From: Acidobacterium sp. S8
Lineage (GTDB): Bacteria; Acidobacteriota; Terriglobia; Terriglobales; Acidobacteriaceae
Assembly (NCBI RefSeq): GCF_009765985.1
Contig: NZ_LMUM01000033.1
Location: forward strand, 18,397-82,396
DNA: 64,000 nucleotides
Direction of reading: 5' to 3'
Shown here: positions 54,683-63,638 of the stretch, piece after piece
How positions within the stretch are numbered: the first letter of the stretch is position 1
How the letters are laid out: each line of letters opens with the position of its first letter
The notes under the pieces: model-generated
Database searches by the model: none
Told to the model about the DNA's origin: nothing
Seen by the model: the letters and a program-made list of their open reading frames with translations, nothing else
Program-made: the position numbers and the translations under genes

Positions 54683-56518
54683 TCAGCGCCGCTCTGGAGT
54701 AGTGGTTTTAGCAGCAAGCAGCGCCTCGTATTGCTGCTTTTCGCGTGCGGCATCGGCAGGGCGGGCTGCTTTCTCATACGCAGCAGCCAGCTCGCGGTGC
54801 ACGTCGGCAATCGACGGGTCAGCTTTCTCCAGTGCGACGAGACGATCCACGCCATTGTTGAGATTACCTGCCTTCACCATCGCCGCGGCGTAAATGAAAT
54901 CAAGCTGAGGGATTGTATTGATCTGCGCTTCCATCGGCTGCAGCGTCTGGAGCGTTGCTGCGTAGTCGCCAACCATGTACTGACTGATGCCCAGCATCGA
55001 GCGCACGTTTGTATCCGCCGGCGCCGCATGGAGAGCACGGCTTAACGGAAGCACGGCATCCTGAAACTGACCGGCTGAAAGCGCGGCGCGTCCCCAGTTG
55101 ACATCGAGGCCTTCGAGCGATGGTTTCCATTCAGCAGCGCGATGGAAATACGTCAACGCGGAGGTGAAGTCTTTGCCGCTTGCAGCGATGGCGCCGAGAT
55201 TGTTGTAGCTATCGGCGAGCGCCGGAGACAACCGCTTTTCAAAAGCGTCGATCTGCTGACTTGATTCGCTGACAGCAGCATTCTGTGTTCCCGGGGTCGA
55301 TTTCTTTTCTCCGATGGAATCGGCATCACCAGAACGGTTCGCGGATGCGTCGGCAAGATAATCGGCAAGCCGGTCACGATCGAGCGTGAGGCTCTGTTTC
55401 GTGAGCGCTGCGGAAGCTTCCATTTCTTTGTGTGCTTCGTCCGCATGGCCGGATTGCATGAGTATCCGCCCCAGGAGATAGTGTGCCTTCTGCACCTGGT
55501 AACGATTGTGGGAAACGTCCCGCGTGGTCGCAATCGAATGGCGCAATGCGGTTTCTGCTTCGGCAGGCCTGCCGGTATCGAACAACAACTGCCCGAGATA
55601 AAAATATGCGTCCGGATTTTCGCCGTTCAGTTCGATTGCCCGTTTGAGATCGCGTTCCGCTTCAGCATACTTATGCTGGCCTTGTTCCAGATGGCCAAGC
55701 GCTGCGTATGTGAGCGAATCGTTTGGCGAAACCGCCAGCTCTTTGTGCAATTCTTCTTCGGCTTCTGCGATTTTGGCGCCTTCGGAGCTGGACAGATACA
55801 CGGCTGCGAGCGCGTAGTGCGTTCCCGGCAGGTGACCATCGAGCGCGATGGATTTCTGAAGCTCGTTGATAGCATCCTGCTGGAAGTCCGAATTGCCATA
55901 GGCGAGCCCGAACTGGCGATGGATGAGCGCCGTATCTCCGAAGGCGGTCTGCATCTCGGAGAAGACTTTCGCCGCGCAGGGTTTGTCCTGCATATTCAGG
56001 CAGGCGATGGCCAGCGCATAGCCACTTTCGAAATCGGGTTCAAGCGCTACGGCGGATTCAAATTCCTGACGCGCCTCGTTTCCCTTATTTGACTTCGAGA
56101 GCACTCGACCGAGAATTAGGTGCGCCTTTGCAGTGGCATTTGTATTTGCGGGATAGTCATGGATCACCAGCTGCGCCAGCGTTGCCGCACGGGAAAAATC
56201 GCCGTGTGCGAAGGCGGCGCGGGCATATTCAATTTCAAGCGCCGGCGAGTTTGGCGCGAGGCGCAGAGCTTCGTCAAACAACGGTGCGGCTTTCTCGTAT
56301 TCACCCAGACGCGCACGTTCGATTCCGAGTTCGTCGAGGGCGTCGGCGATAAAAATGCGATATTGACGGGCGGCTTGAACGAGGTCGCCAGAACTTTGGA
56401 ATTTCTGGGCCGCATCATAGTGCTGTTGCAACACAGAGTTTGCACCGTTTTGCGCTACAGAGATGGCCACGCTGCATAATGCGAGAAGAAGCATGGCGTA
56501 TTTTGCGGAGGATTTCAT
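54683..56518 (-). CDS. Exported tetratricopeptide repeat protein
   Basis: A 611-residue protein with a signal peptide (YAMLLLALCSVAISVAQ) and at least ten TPR motifs from about residue 40 to the end, for example DALDELGIERARLGEYEKAA and PDAYFYLGQLLFDTGRPAEA. TPR arrays hold protein complexes; nothing identifies partners here. The start at 56518 was chosen for the signal peptide rather than an upstream frame of 39 extra residues. It follows the TonB receptor gene on the same strand. Confidence 0.85.
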   Translation of the reverse strand: MKSSAKYAMLLLALCSVAISVAQNGANSVLQQHYDAAQKFQSSGDLVQAARQYRIFIADALDELGIERARLGEYEKAAPLFDEALRLAPNSPALEIEYARAAFAHGDFSRAATLAQLVIHDYPANTNATAKAHLILGRVLSKSNKGNEARQEFESAVALEPDFESGYALAIACLNMQDKPCAAKVFSEMQTAFGDTALIHRQFGLAYGNSDFQQDAINELQKSIALDGHLPGTHYALAAVYLSSSEGAKIAEAEEELHKELAVSPNDSLTYAALGHLEQGQHKYAEAERDLKRAIELNGENPDAYFYLGQLLFDTGRPAEAETALRHSIATTRDVSHNRYQVQKAHYLLGRILMQSGHADEAHKEMEASAALTKQSLTLDRDRLADYLADASANRSGDADSIGEKKSTPGTQNAAVSESSQQIDAFEKRLSPALADSYNNLGAIAASGKDFTSALTYFHRAAEWKPSLEGLDVNWGRAALSAGQFQDAVLPLSRALHAAPADTNVRSMLGISQYMVGDYAATLQTLQPMEAQINTIPQLDFIYAAAMVKAGNLNNGVDRLVALEKADPSIADVHRELAAAYEKAARPADAAREKQQYEALLAAKTTTPERR

Positions 56519-56652
56519 CTGCTGCCGTACGATGTCGGGCTTAGCTTCCTGTTGATTGTGAACCTTCTCCGCATGCTGATAACTACTGCTTCTAGTCCTG
56601 ACACTTTGTAGTTCGTCGATCACCCGGTCCTGCAATCCGACACTATATGCGA

Positions 56653-56725
56653 AAGGCTATGCCCCAGGAAAGCGGCATAGCCTTCGGTTTGAGAGTTCTG
56701 ATGGGAGCAGCTTACGGCTGCTCCC
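56653..56725 (-). terminator. Two hairpins after the TonB receptor gene
   Basis: GGGAGCAG and CTGCTCCC (56703-56725) and AAGGCTATGCC and GGCATAGCCTT (56653-56684, 11 bp, ten-base loop) fill the gap after the receptor stop. A short T run follows the second on the minus strand. At least one probably ends transcription. Confidence 0.65.
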
Positions 56726-56734
56726 GGTTTAAGG

Positions 56735-59700
56735 TTAGAACGAATATTTCACAGCGAGTTCGAGAATACGCTGCGTCGGTGCGCCCGCCTTGTTGTCGAG
56801 GACACCGAAGTTGTCAATGTTGCCGGAAGGATAGTTGCTGGTGTTCTGCGTATATGCCTTCGTGGCATAGTCCACGTTGTAATGCAGCGTGAGCTGGTTA
56901 TTGCCGCTGAATTGGGGCAGCGGGTGATTGAGGAAGTTGAAGGCAGAGGCGCGGATCTGCACTGCCTGGCCTTCCGTGACATGGAAGGTTTTGTAGAGGG
57001 CGAGATCGCTGTCAAAGTACGGAGCGCCAGAGATATAACGATACTGGCTCGGTCCGAACGTTCCTATCGACGGTGGGGTGAAGCATTCTGCCTTCAGCTT
57101 CTGGTTGTTGCTCAATCCCGCTGTCGGATCGCAGGTCAGCTCGGGTTGAATCGAGTAGGACGCTGACGTTCCGTAGAGAGTTGCGTTGCCGATGCCGCTC
57201 GTAATCCCTGCCGCAGAAGCGTTTGTCGGAAGATTGACATATGCCAGCGACATGCTGAAGTTCGGGCTGCTCAGCGCTTGCAGATTGCCACCAGCCTGCC
57301 ATGTGGTAATACCAGAAATGGTCCAGCCATTGACAGCGCCTTCCAGCAATTTATTACCGTGGTACGCCTGCCCTACGTTGTATGCGTAGGAGGTGTTGAT
57401 GACATGCGGGCGGTCGATCGAAAGCACACCATAGTTGTTGTTGATGTTGAATGGATCGATCTGCAAGCCAGTTCCGAGACTCTTGGACCAGGTGTAGTTA
57501 AGGTTGAAGGTCAGCTTATCGCTGCGCTTTACCCAGCTCACCTGCATGCCATTGTAGTTGGCATAGCCGATGTTCCGGTTTACGTCGATGGTGTTGGTGC
57601 CATAAGCATAGCCATAGGGGCGATAGTCTGCTTCCTTGTTGCTCGTTGAACCGGGGCCACCAAGGTTTTCCGGGTTAGGCGAAACCACGCCGGTTACCGG
57701 ATCAGGCTGGTAGAAAGCTCCGACTGGCACCTTGTTGTAGTTTGTAAAGTCGCCAAAGCCACTGCCCGACACGCTCTCGCCACCGACAACCAGATTCGAG
57801 GTCTGATTACCGACGTAGGCTATTTCAAAGAGAGTGTTCCATGGCGCCTGCTGTGAGACGGTGAAGTTGTAGCTGTAGGTCACCGGCATGCTGTCGTCTG
57901 TCGGGCTAAGAGCATTCACTCCGCCGTTGATGCCACCGGGAGTTGGCGGCTGCAACTGACCGATCTGCGAGAGCAATACGCTCTTCTGTCCAGGCAGTCC
58001 ATAAGACAGGATGTGCTGCGAAGTAGTGAGAGCGCCGGTGAAATCGTTGTACTGATCGGAGAAGCGATACTCGCCCCATCCACCACGCAGGATTGTCTTG
58101 CCCGTTCCATAGAGGTCATAGGAAAGGCCGAAGCGAGGTTCGACGTAGACAAATGCATCCGGTTGCCCACTCTTCGGGATTTTTGAATCAATTCCGTGGG
58201 AGCGGACGCCGGGGTTGACGAGGCCGTTTGCGAAGTCCGCTGATACTAGATCAGGGTAGAAGACGGACATGCCATCACCCTGACGATCGTACCAGTGACC
58301 AATGTGGTCGAAGCGAACTCCGTATTCTAGCGTGAAGCGATTGGTGACTTTCCAGATGTCATTACCATAGAAAGAAACAGTCTGGTAGGCCATGTCGCTC
58401 ACGGGCGAGGAGCTGTTTTCTGCGTAGCTGGTGACGACGCCCATCAGGAAGTTGGCGGTCGGGTTTTTTGGCGAACCCATCAGCTGGCCAGTAAGAACGT
58501 TGGGATTCTGTCCGCTGAAGCTGTTGAGAGCCCCATTGGGGGATTCGGATGCGCCCTGGATATTGCCGACGTTCTCAGTGAAGGCGCCAGCCTTGATGGT
58601 GTGCGTCTTCCAGACCTTGGTGACATCGTCCGCGAAGGCAGGCATTTCTTTGCGGACCAGGTATTGACCGCCAGTCTCAAAGATGTCCTGCTGCGAGAAG
58701 TCGGGGAAAGTCAGCGTTCCCGCCGAGCTATAGGACGGAATCAATTTAGAGCCAGTGTTAAAGACCGTGCCATACGAACCCGGATAGCCGAGTGTGCTGC
58801 GGTAAGCCGCTGTCTGATCCGGTGGCGCGACGGGGAAGTTGCCGTATCCCCAGCTGGCGATGAACTCATTGGTGAGTGTCGGGCCGAAGATGTGTACGAA
58901 GTGGCCGGCAAGCGCTTTCGAGTAAGAACTGCTCGTAAGGCCGCCGCCAGGGTAAGGAATGGAGTTGCCGGGTGTCCAGTAGATGTGCGCGCCATTGCCC
59001 TGCGAGAGAGCGGCGTCAAAACCCTGCTGGTACGAGATGAAAAACTGGTTGTTCTGATTGAGGTTGTAATCGACACGCAAGCGGTAGAGCCAGCCATCGT
59101 GGGTGCCCGGGATGATCTGGTAATAGTTGTAACCACCGGGGGTGGATGCCGGGTTTGCATTGGCGGCGGGCCAGAACTTGGAAAGTGCCATCGCGCCTGG
59201 GTCAAGGAACTGGGATGGAATCATGCCTGCCGGACGAGTGCCTTGGCCAACGGTGGTTCCGTCAGGAAGGATGGTTCCGGTCAGATCGTTGCAACCGTTG
59301 GTATTGGTGGCATTGAGGGTGCCCTGGCAGAATGCCGTGTTGGCAGCCGTATTGGTGAAGTTACCGGCCATCATGTCCGGAGTCGGAATGAAGGACGTCA
59401 GAACGTTGGCGTTGCCAGTATTCTGCAGGAAACGTTCGTAGCCGCCCCAGAAGAACAGCTTCTTGTGCGTGAAGGGGACCGGTCCTCCGAAGTTGCCGCC
59501 AGGATAGTAATAGTGGGCCGCGCCACGCGGGTCGCCCTGATGATTGCTCTGCCAGTCATTGGCGTTTAGAACGTCGTTGCGTGCATAGAAATATCCTTCA
59601 CCGTGATACGAGGCGCCACCGGATTTGCTGATGGTGTTGATGACCACCGGGCCGTGTGGGGCATCGGCGCCGAAGTTTGAGGTCTGCACCTGAGCTTCCT

Positions 59701-60439
59701 GCGTCATGTCCGGATTGATGGTCGCGATGGCGTTGCAATCGCAGCCGGGATCATCGACGTCCACGCCGTCAGCCAGCTGCGATGTGCCGCCGCGGTTGGG
59801 AGCGCCGTTCGCATTCAGGCCGTTACCCACCGCGCTTTGCGCCACGCTGACAGAGAGTGCGCTGAACTGAGGGCCGTTGCTGATGCCGTTGGCCACTGAA
59901 GTCACGCCTGGCAGAACCTTAAGCAGCTCGGAAAGGTTACGAGACTGCAAGGCGAGCTGCTGGATATCTTTCGAATCGAGAATCGCAGCGCGCTGGCCAT
60001 TTTCTACGGGGATGATCTGCGTGCTCGTCTGGACGGTAACAGTTTCCTGCGCCGTGCCCACGTCCATCATGAGGTCGGGAATCTTTTTTACATCACCGGC
60101 GTTGATCACAATGCCGTGCTGCTCGAGCGCCTTGAATCCGCCGGCCTCTATCTTTACCGAGTAAGAACCGGAAAGCAGTGCCGGAAATGCGAAGTAGCCG
60201 TCGCCATTCGCCACGGTATTGCGGATTTCCTTGGTGGCGTCGTTCTGCAGGGTAACGGTTGCGTTTGATATGACGCTTCCCGACTTGTCAGTGACGGTGC
60301 CGTTGATAGTCGCGGTGACCTGCGCATGCAGGGCCGGCAGGAACAGCAGCCATGCCATACATGCCACAAGTATAAGGATGCGCCGCCGGAAAATGGCAGC
60401 TACAGATGAAATGTCTCGTGAGAGACATATATATTTCAT
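56735..60439 (-). CDS. TonB-dependent receptor, Oar-like, with carboxypeptidase-regulatory domain
   Basis: A 1234-residue outer membrane protein. The ATG at 60439 has GGAGG seven bases upstream and gives a long signal region (LVACMAWLLFLPALHA). A carboxypeptidase-regulatory-like domain follows (about 40-120, ATINGTVTDKSGSVISNATV), then the plug (about 130-260) and a beta-barrel ending in ELAVKYSF with terminal Phe. This Oar-type layout is very common in Acidobacteria and probably imports large sugars or peptides. No TonB-box partner or SusD-like gene is next to it. It sits in a long 5' untranslated stretch. Confidence 0.93.
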   Translation of the reverse strand: MKYICLSRDISSVAAIFRRRILILVACMAWLLFLPALHAQVTATINGTVTDKSGSVISNATVTLQNDATKEIRNTVANGDGYFAFPALLSGSYSVKIEAGGFKALEQHGIVINAGDVKKIPDLMMDVGTAQETVTVQTSTQIIPVENGQRAAILDSKDIQQLALQSRNLSELLKVLPGVTSVANGISNGPQFSALSVSVAQSAVGNGLNANGAPNRGGTSQLADGVDVDDPGCDCNAIATINPDMTQEAQVQTSNFGADAPHGPVVINTISKSGGASYHGEGYFYARNDVLNANDWQSNHQGDPRGAAHYYYPGGNFGGPVPFTHKKLFFWGGYERFLQNTGNANVLTSFIPTPDMMAGNFTNTAANTAFCQGTLNATNTNGCNDLTGTILPDGTTVGQGTRPAGMIPSQFLDPGAMALSKFWPAANANPASTPGGYNYYQIIPGTHDGWLYRLRVDYNLNQNNQFFISYQQGFDAALSQGNGAHIYWTPGNSIPYPGGGLTSSSYSKALAGHFVHIFGPTLTNEFIASWGYGNFPVAPPDQTAAYRSTLGYPGSYGTVFNTGSKLIPSYSSAGTLTFPDFSQQDIFETGGQYLVRKEMPAFADDVTKVWKTHTIKAGAFTENVGNIQGASESPNGALNSFSGQNPNVLTGQLMGSPKNPTANFLMGVVTSYAENSSSPVSDMAYQTVSFYGNDIWKVTNRFTLEYGVRFDHIGHWYDRQGDGMSVFYPDLVSADFANGLVNPGVRSHGIDSKIPKSGQPDAFVYVEPRFGLSYDLYGTGKTILRGGWGEYRFSDQYNDFTGALTTSQHILSYGLPGQKSVLLSQIGQLQPPTPGGINGGVNALSPTDDSMPVTYSYNFTVSQQAPWNTLFEIAYVGNQTSNLVVGGESVSGSGFGDFTNYNKVPVGAFYQPDPVTGVVSPNPENLGGPGSTSNKEADYRPYGYAYGTNTIDVNRNIGYANYNGMQVSWVKRSDKLTFNLNYTWSKSLGTGLQIDPFNINNNYGVLSIDRPHVINTSYAYNVGQAYHGNKLLEGAVNGWTISGITTWQAGGNLQALSSPNFSMSLAYVNLPTNASAAGITSGIGNATLYGTSASYSIQPELTCDPTAGLSNNQKLKAECFTPPSIGTFGPSQYRYISGAPYFDSDLALYKTFHVTEGQAVQIRASAFNFLNHPLPQFSGNNQLTLHYNVDYATKAYTQNTSNYPSGNIDNFGVLDNKAGAPTQRILELAVKYSF

Positions 60440-60610
60440 TTCTTTGCCTCCAAAAATAACTGAACTTACACGTTTTCTAAGCATTGCCACTTGCCGGAAC
60501 CTGCTTTGTTCGGGGGATGGTACTGGCAGAGGCTGCATTTCTGTATGGAATGCCTACTCAGAGGGCACCAGAAAATGCATTTAGTAAAACAACCGGCGCA
60601 TATCCAGATC

Positions 60611-60662
60611 AAACGATTTTTTAGCCAATCAAAGTGATGTCCAGACATTCAATAAATCGTTT
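60611..60662. repeat. 9-bp inverted repeat with inner palindrome upstream of the receptor
   Basis: AAACGATTT (60611-60619) and AAATCGTTT (60654-60662) are inverted arms; between them is a small palindrome ATGTC-CA-GACAT (60637-60648). They lie 170-220 bases before the receptor start, downstream of the candidate promoter, so they could be an operator or mRNA structure. Confidence 0.5.
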
Positions 60663-60681
60663 TATTACCCACGGCGGCAAA

Positions 60682-60710
60682 CGTTATCTGAATCGTGATT
60701 CGATTGTCAA
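60682..60710 (-). promoter_or_regulatory. Candidate promoter of the TonB receptor gene
   Basis: TTGACA (60705-60710) and ATAACG (60682-60687) are 17 bases apart on the minus strand. The -35 is perfect and the -10 weak. It would give a 5' leader of about 235 bases. Weak support. Confidence 0.4.
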
Positions 60711-60839
60711 GCAGAACTTCTATCTCTTTGGAATCCCTTTTGTTTTCAACTGGACAGGGTGAACGCAAAATCCGAGGCCGAGCGATAGGCTGGATAAGCC
60801 CGCAGGACCGCTCGCACTCACGTGCCCTGCCCAAGCCGC

Positions 60840-61124
60840 CATCATCAATGTCCTGAGACAGTTCGGTGAGAGAAAGAGTCCGTTCCGACGGCCTCTATGC
60901 TAAAAAGCAACCGTTCAGAAATCTATTGTCTCGGGCCAACGGAAGGAGCGGGTGAATTTTGTTTGGCGCCGGGTTGAGGCAGGCAACCCCGCATCTTGAA
61001 GCAAATTATGGATCAACATCATCGATGAATGCCCGCTTCCCTGCCTGGTCAAATTTGAGGGATCATTTCTTGATTCCGTCAAATCCCGAAATCAGGATAA
61101 AATTGAAATGCCTAATCTATTCAC
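60840..61124. other. Gene-free stretch before the acpP-like gene
   Basis: The gap between the receptor promoter region and the acyl carrier protein gene holds no ORF I can support. It contains a short stem GGGTTG-AGGCAGG-CAACCC (60971-60989) and AT-rich sequence near 61060-61115 that may be the promoter region for the ACP and ketosynthase genes. No tRNA or known riboswitch was recognised. Confidence 0.5.
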
Positions 61125-61433
61125 GTGGGTTTGTATGAACCACGTCTGAGGACCTTTTCCCTGACATCCGCCGACCAAACCATCCAAGATCGAGTTTTGA
61201 AAGTAATTGCTACCTCGAAACGTGTGCCCATCGAGAGTGTGCAGCCCGACAGCAGCTTCGAATCCCTGGGAATCGATTCGCTGGATCGACTGAATATCCT
61301 CTTCGACCTCGAAAGCGAGTTTGACATCGAGATTAACGATGAGGAAGCTAAGCAGGTCCAGAATATTCACGAGATGATTGAAGGCATCACCCGTCTTGTG
61401 GAGGCGAAGAACACCTCTTCGCCCAGCGAATAG
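61125..61433 (+). CDS. Acyl carrier protein
   Basis: A carrier protein of up to 102 residues. The phosphopantetheine Ser is Ser52 in SLGIDSLDRLNILFDLE, and the helical layout (TIQDRVLKVIATSKRVPIES) fits ACPs. The true start is uncertain: GTG at 61125 and TTG at 61131 both lack a clear ribosome site, and the family core begins at about codon 19. It lies directly before a ketosynthase with a one-base gap. Being separate from a fab cluster, it probably serves a dedicated pathway. Confidence 0.85.
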   Translation: MGLYEPRLRTFSLTSADQTIQDRVLKVIATSKRVPIESVQPDSSFESLGIDSLDRLNILFDLESEFDIEINDEEAKQVQNIHEMIEGITRLVEAKNTSSPSE

Positions 61434-61434
61434 C

Positions 61435-62646
61435 ATGCATCGCGTCGTCGTTACCGGAACTGGCGTGGTAAGCGCCGTGGGCAGCAACACCACAGATTTC
61501 TGGCGTGCCTTGCGTTCGGGCCACTCCGCTATTCGAGAGATCTCGAGCATCGATCCCGCGCAGATCCGGTTCAAACACGCCGCAGAAATCAAGGATTACA
61601 GACCCGAAGAACACTTTGAGCCACAGGAGATTGGCTTAATGGATCGCTTCGCCCAGTTTGCGGTTCTTGCCGCACGCCAGGCGATCGCCGAAGCCGGTAT
61701 CGAGTGGACGCCCGAGCTGCGCGAAACGGCTGCGGTCATCACCGGTTCCTGCCTGGGAGGCCGTGCAGTCGAAGAGACGGGCTACTGGGAACTCTTTCAC
61801 AACGGCAAAAGCCGGGTCCATCCGCTCACAATTCCTCTGAGCATGAGCAACGCGGGCGCAAGCCATATCTGCATGCAGTTTGGAATCGAAGGGCCTGCCT
61901 ATACTATCTCTACTGCCTGCGCATCTTCAGCACACGCCATTGGGCAGGCCTTCTGGATGATTCGCTCTGGAGCTGCCCCATTTGCCATTACCGGCGGCAG
62001 CGAAGCGCCGTTCTTTCTAGGGGGTCTCAAGGCATGGGAGGCGATGCGCGTTATCAGCAAGGACACCTGTCGACCCTTCTCTGCTGAACGCAGCGGGATG
62101 ATTCTCGGCGAGGGGGCAGCCATGCTGGTGCTCGAACCCCTTGAAAGAGCGCTCGCCCGGGGGGCACGTCCGCTGGCCGAGATTGTTGGTTTCGGCATGT
62201 CGGCGGACGCGAATCACATTACGCAGCCAGTGCCCACCGGTCCGATACGCGCCATGCGGCTTGCTCTTCGCGACGCTGGACTTGCTCCCGAACAGATCGG
62301 CTACATCAACGCCCACGGCACTGCCACTGAGGCTAACGATCGTATCGAAACAGCAGCTATCCGGAGCACATTCGGCGCGCACGCAGACAAGCTCGCAGTC
62401 AGCTCTACAAAGTCGATGCACGGTCATGCCCTCGGCGCTGGTAGCGCCCTGGAAGCGGTCGCCAGCATCCTGAGTCTCCGGTGCGGCACTCTTCCTCCTA
62501 CAGCGAACTTTCTCACCGCCGACCCAGCCTGCGATCTTGACGTTATTCCCAATCATGCGCGGTCGATGCAGGTGGAGTCATGTCTCTCAAATTCATTCGC
62601 TTTCGGAGGCTTGAATGCTTCTCTCGCATTCAAATATCTTCCTTAG
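61435..62646 (+). CDS. Beta-ketoacyl-ACP synthase, FabF-like
   Basis: A 403-residue condensing enzyme. The start at 61435 follows the ACP stop by one base. Active-site Cys162 is in TISTACASSAHAIG; the two His are in INAHGTATEAND and SMHGHALGAGSALE, so the full Cys-His-His triad is present. It condenses acyl chains with malonyl units. The adjacent dedicated ACP suggests it works outside the ordinary fatty acid cycle. It overlaps the convergent epimerase gene by 4 bases. Confidence 0.92.
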   Translation: MHRVVVTGTGVVSAVGSNTTDFWRALRSGHSAIREISSIDPAQIRFKHAAEIKDYRPEEHFEPQEIGLMDRFAQFAVLAARQAIAEAGIEWTPELRETAAVITGSCLGGRAVEETGYWELFHNGKSRVHPLTIPLSMSNAGASHICMQFGIEGPAYTISTACASSAHAIGQAFWMIRSGAAPFAITGGSEAPFFLGGLKAWEAMRVISKDTCRPFSAERSGMILGEGAAMLVLEPLERALARGARPLAEIVGFGMSADANHITQPVPTGPIRAMRLALRDAGLAPEQIGYINAHGTATEANDRIETAAIRSTFGAHADKLAVSSTKSMHGHALGAGSALEAVASILSLRCGTLPPTANFLTADPACDLDVIPNHARSMQVESCLSNSFAFGGLNASLAFKYLP

Positions 62647-63635
62647 GCCTGATTCGAATTTTTAAACCAGGCTACCGATCGCTCCATTCCCTCATTGAAC
62701 GGCACGCGTGAGACAAAGCCAAAATCTTTGCGGGCCTTGTCGCTCGGAAATTCCTGGTCTCGGCCTAATAGGGAAACCGCATGGCGAGTTAGCAAAGGCC
62801 GACCCGGTAGTCCGTTGAAGCGGTGGTACGGAGCTTCCATCGTTCTCGCCACGGCCATCGCCACCTTATAAGGCAAATTGATCCACGGTGGTTTTGAACC
62901 CAGCCCCGCGGCCATAGCCTCAACGTATTCGCGCCAACTCAAGCCTGTACCGTCGGTGAGATTGTATGCCTGCGCTTCTGCATGCGGACTTCGGGCAGCG
63001 GCAATGATCGCGTCCACGGCATTATCGACGTACAGAAAGCCTCCTCTCGCCTTGCCGCCAGCGATGTATGCCATCTGCCGCGTCAGCAGCAAATCCGCAA
63101 TATCCTTGACGAAAGCTTTTCCCCGGGGCCCGTAGATGGTCGCCGGGCGAATCACAGTCACAGGCAGACCCAACTGCGAACTGCGCCACACCGCCTGCTC
63201 CGCCAGGATTTTCGTCGTGTTGTACGGCAAACCCACGTCCACCAATGGGCTCGTCTCGGCGCAGGCAACAGCAGGATATCCATACACGTCCGTTGTGCTG
63301 ACGTGCACAAATCGTTTCAAGCCAGAGACCTGCCGCGCTGCAGCCAACAGAGTCTCTGTGCCGGTCACATTGCTCTTTCGAAAGACTTCCGTGGGCGCCC
63401 AATCTGTGGAAGCCGCGGCGCAATGGAAGATGTGTGTGGCTCCACGAGCGGCTTCGTTAACTGCCGCGCTTTCAGTCAGATCGCCGAGTACAATTCGAAG
63501 CCCGGACAGACCGGCAATGTGCCGCAGATCGGAGCTTGGCCGCGCCAGAACAGTCACCTGCTGACCTTCTTGAGCGAGCATTTCTGTCAATCGGCCGCCC
63601 AAAAAGCCACTTGCCCCGGTTACAAATACGGCCAT
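62643..63635 (-). CDS. NAD-dependent epimerase/dehydratase (extended SDR)
   Basis: A 330-residue extended short-chain dehydrogenase. Nucleotide binds at VTGASGFLGGRL (about residues 4-15) and the active-site pair is Tyr and Lys in LPYNTTKILAEQAV. The 3-beta-hydroxysteroid-dehydrogenase-like pattern also occurs in bacterial ceramide reductases. Its gene follows the partial alpha-oxoamine synthase gene by three bases on the same strand, so the two are cotranscribed and likely successive steps. The substrate is inferred from this. Confidence 0.88.
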   Translation of the reverse strand: MAVFVTGASGFLGGRLTEMLAQEGQQVTVLARPSSDLRHIAGLSGLRIVLGDLTESAAVNEAARGATHIFHCAAASTDWAPTEVFRKSNVTGTETLLAAARQVSGLKRFVHVSTTDVYGYPAVACAETSPLVDVGLPYNTTKILAEQAVWRSSQLGLPVTVIRPATIYGPRGKAFVKDIADLLLTRQMAYIAGGKARGGFLYVDNAVDAIIAAARSPHAEAQAYNLTDGTGLSWREYVEAMAAGLGSKPPWINLPYKVAMAVARTMEAPYHRFNGLPGRPLLTRHAVSLLGRDQEFPSDKARKDFGFVSRVPFNEGMERSVAWFKNSNQA

Positions 63636-63638
63636 TCG

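Noticed and set aside
60649..60834. 61-codon minus-strand ORF upstream of the TonB receptor
   Set aside because: No ribosome site, no homology recognised, and it covers the candidate promoter.
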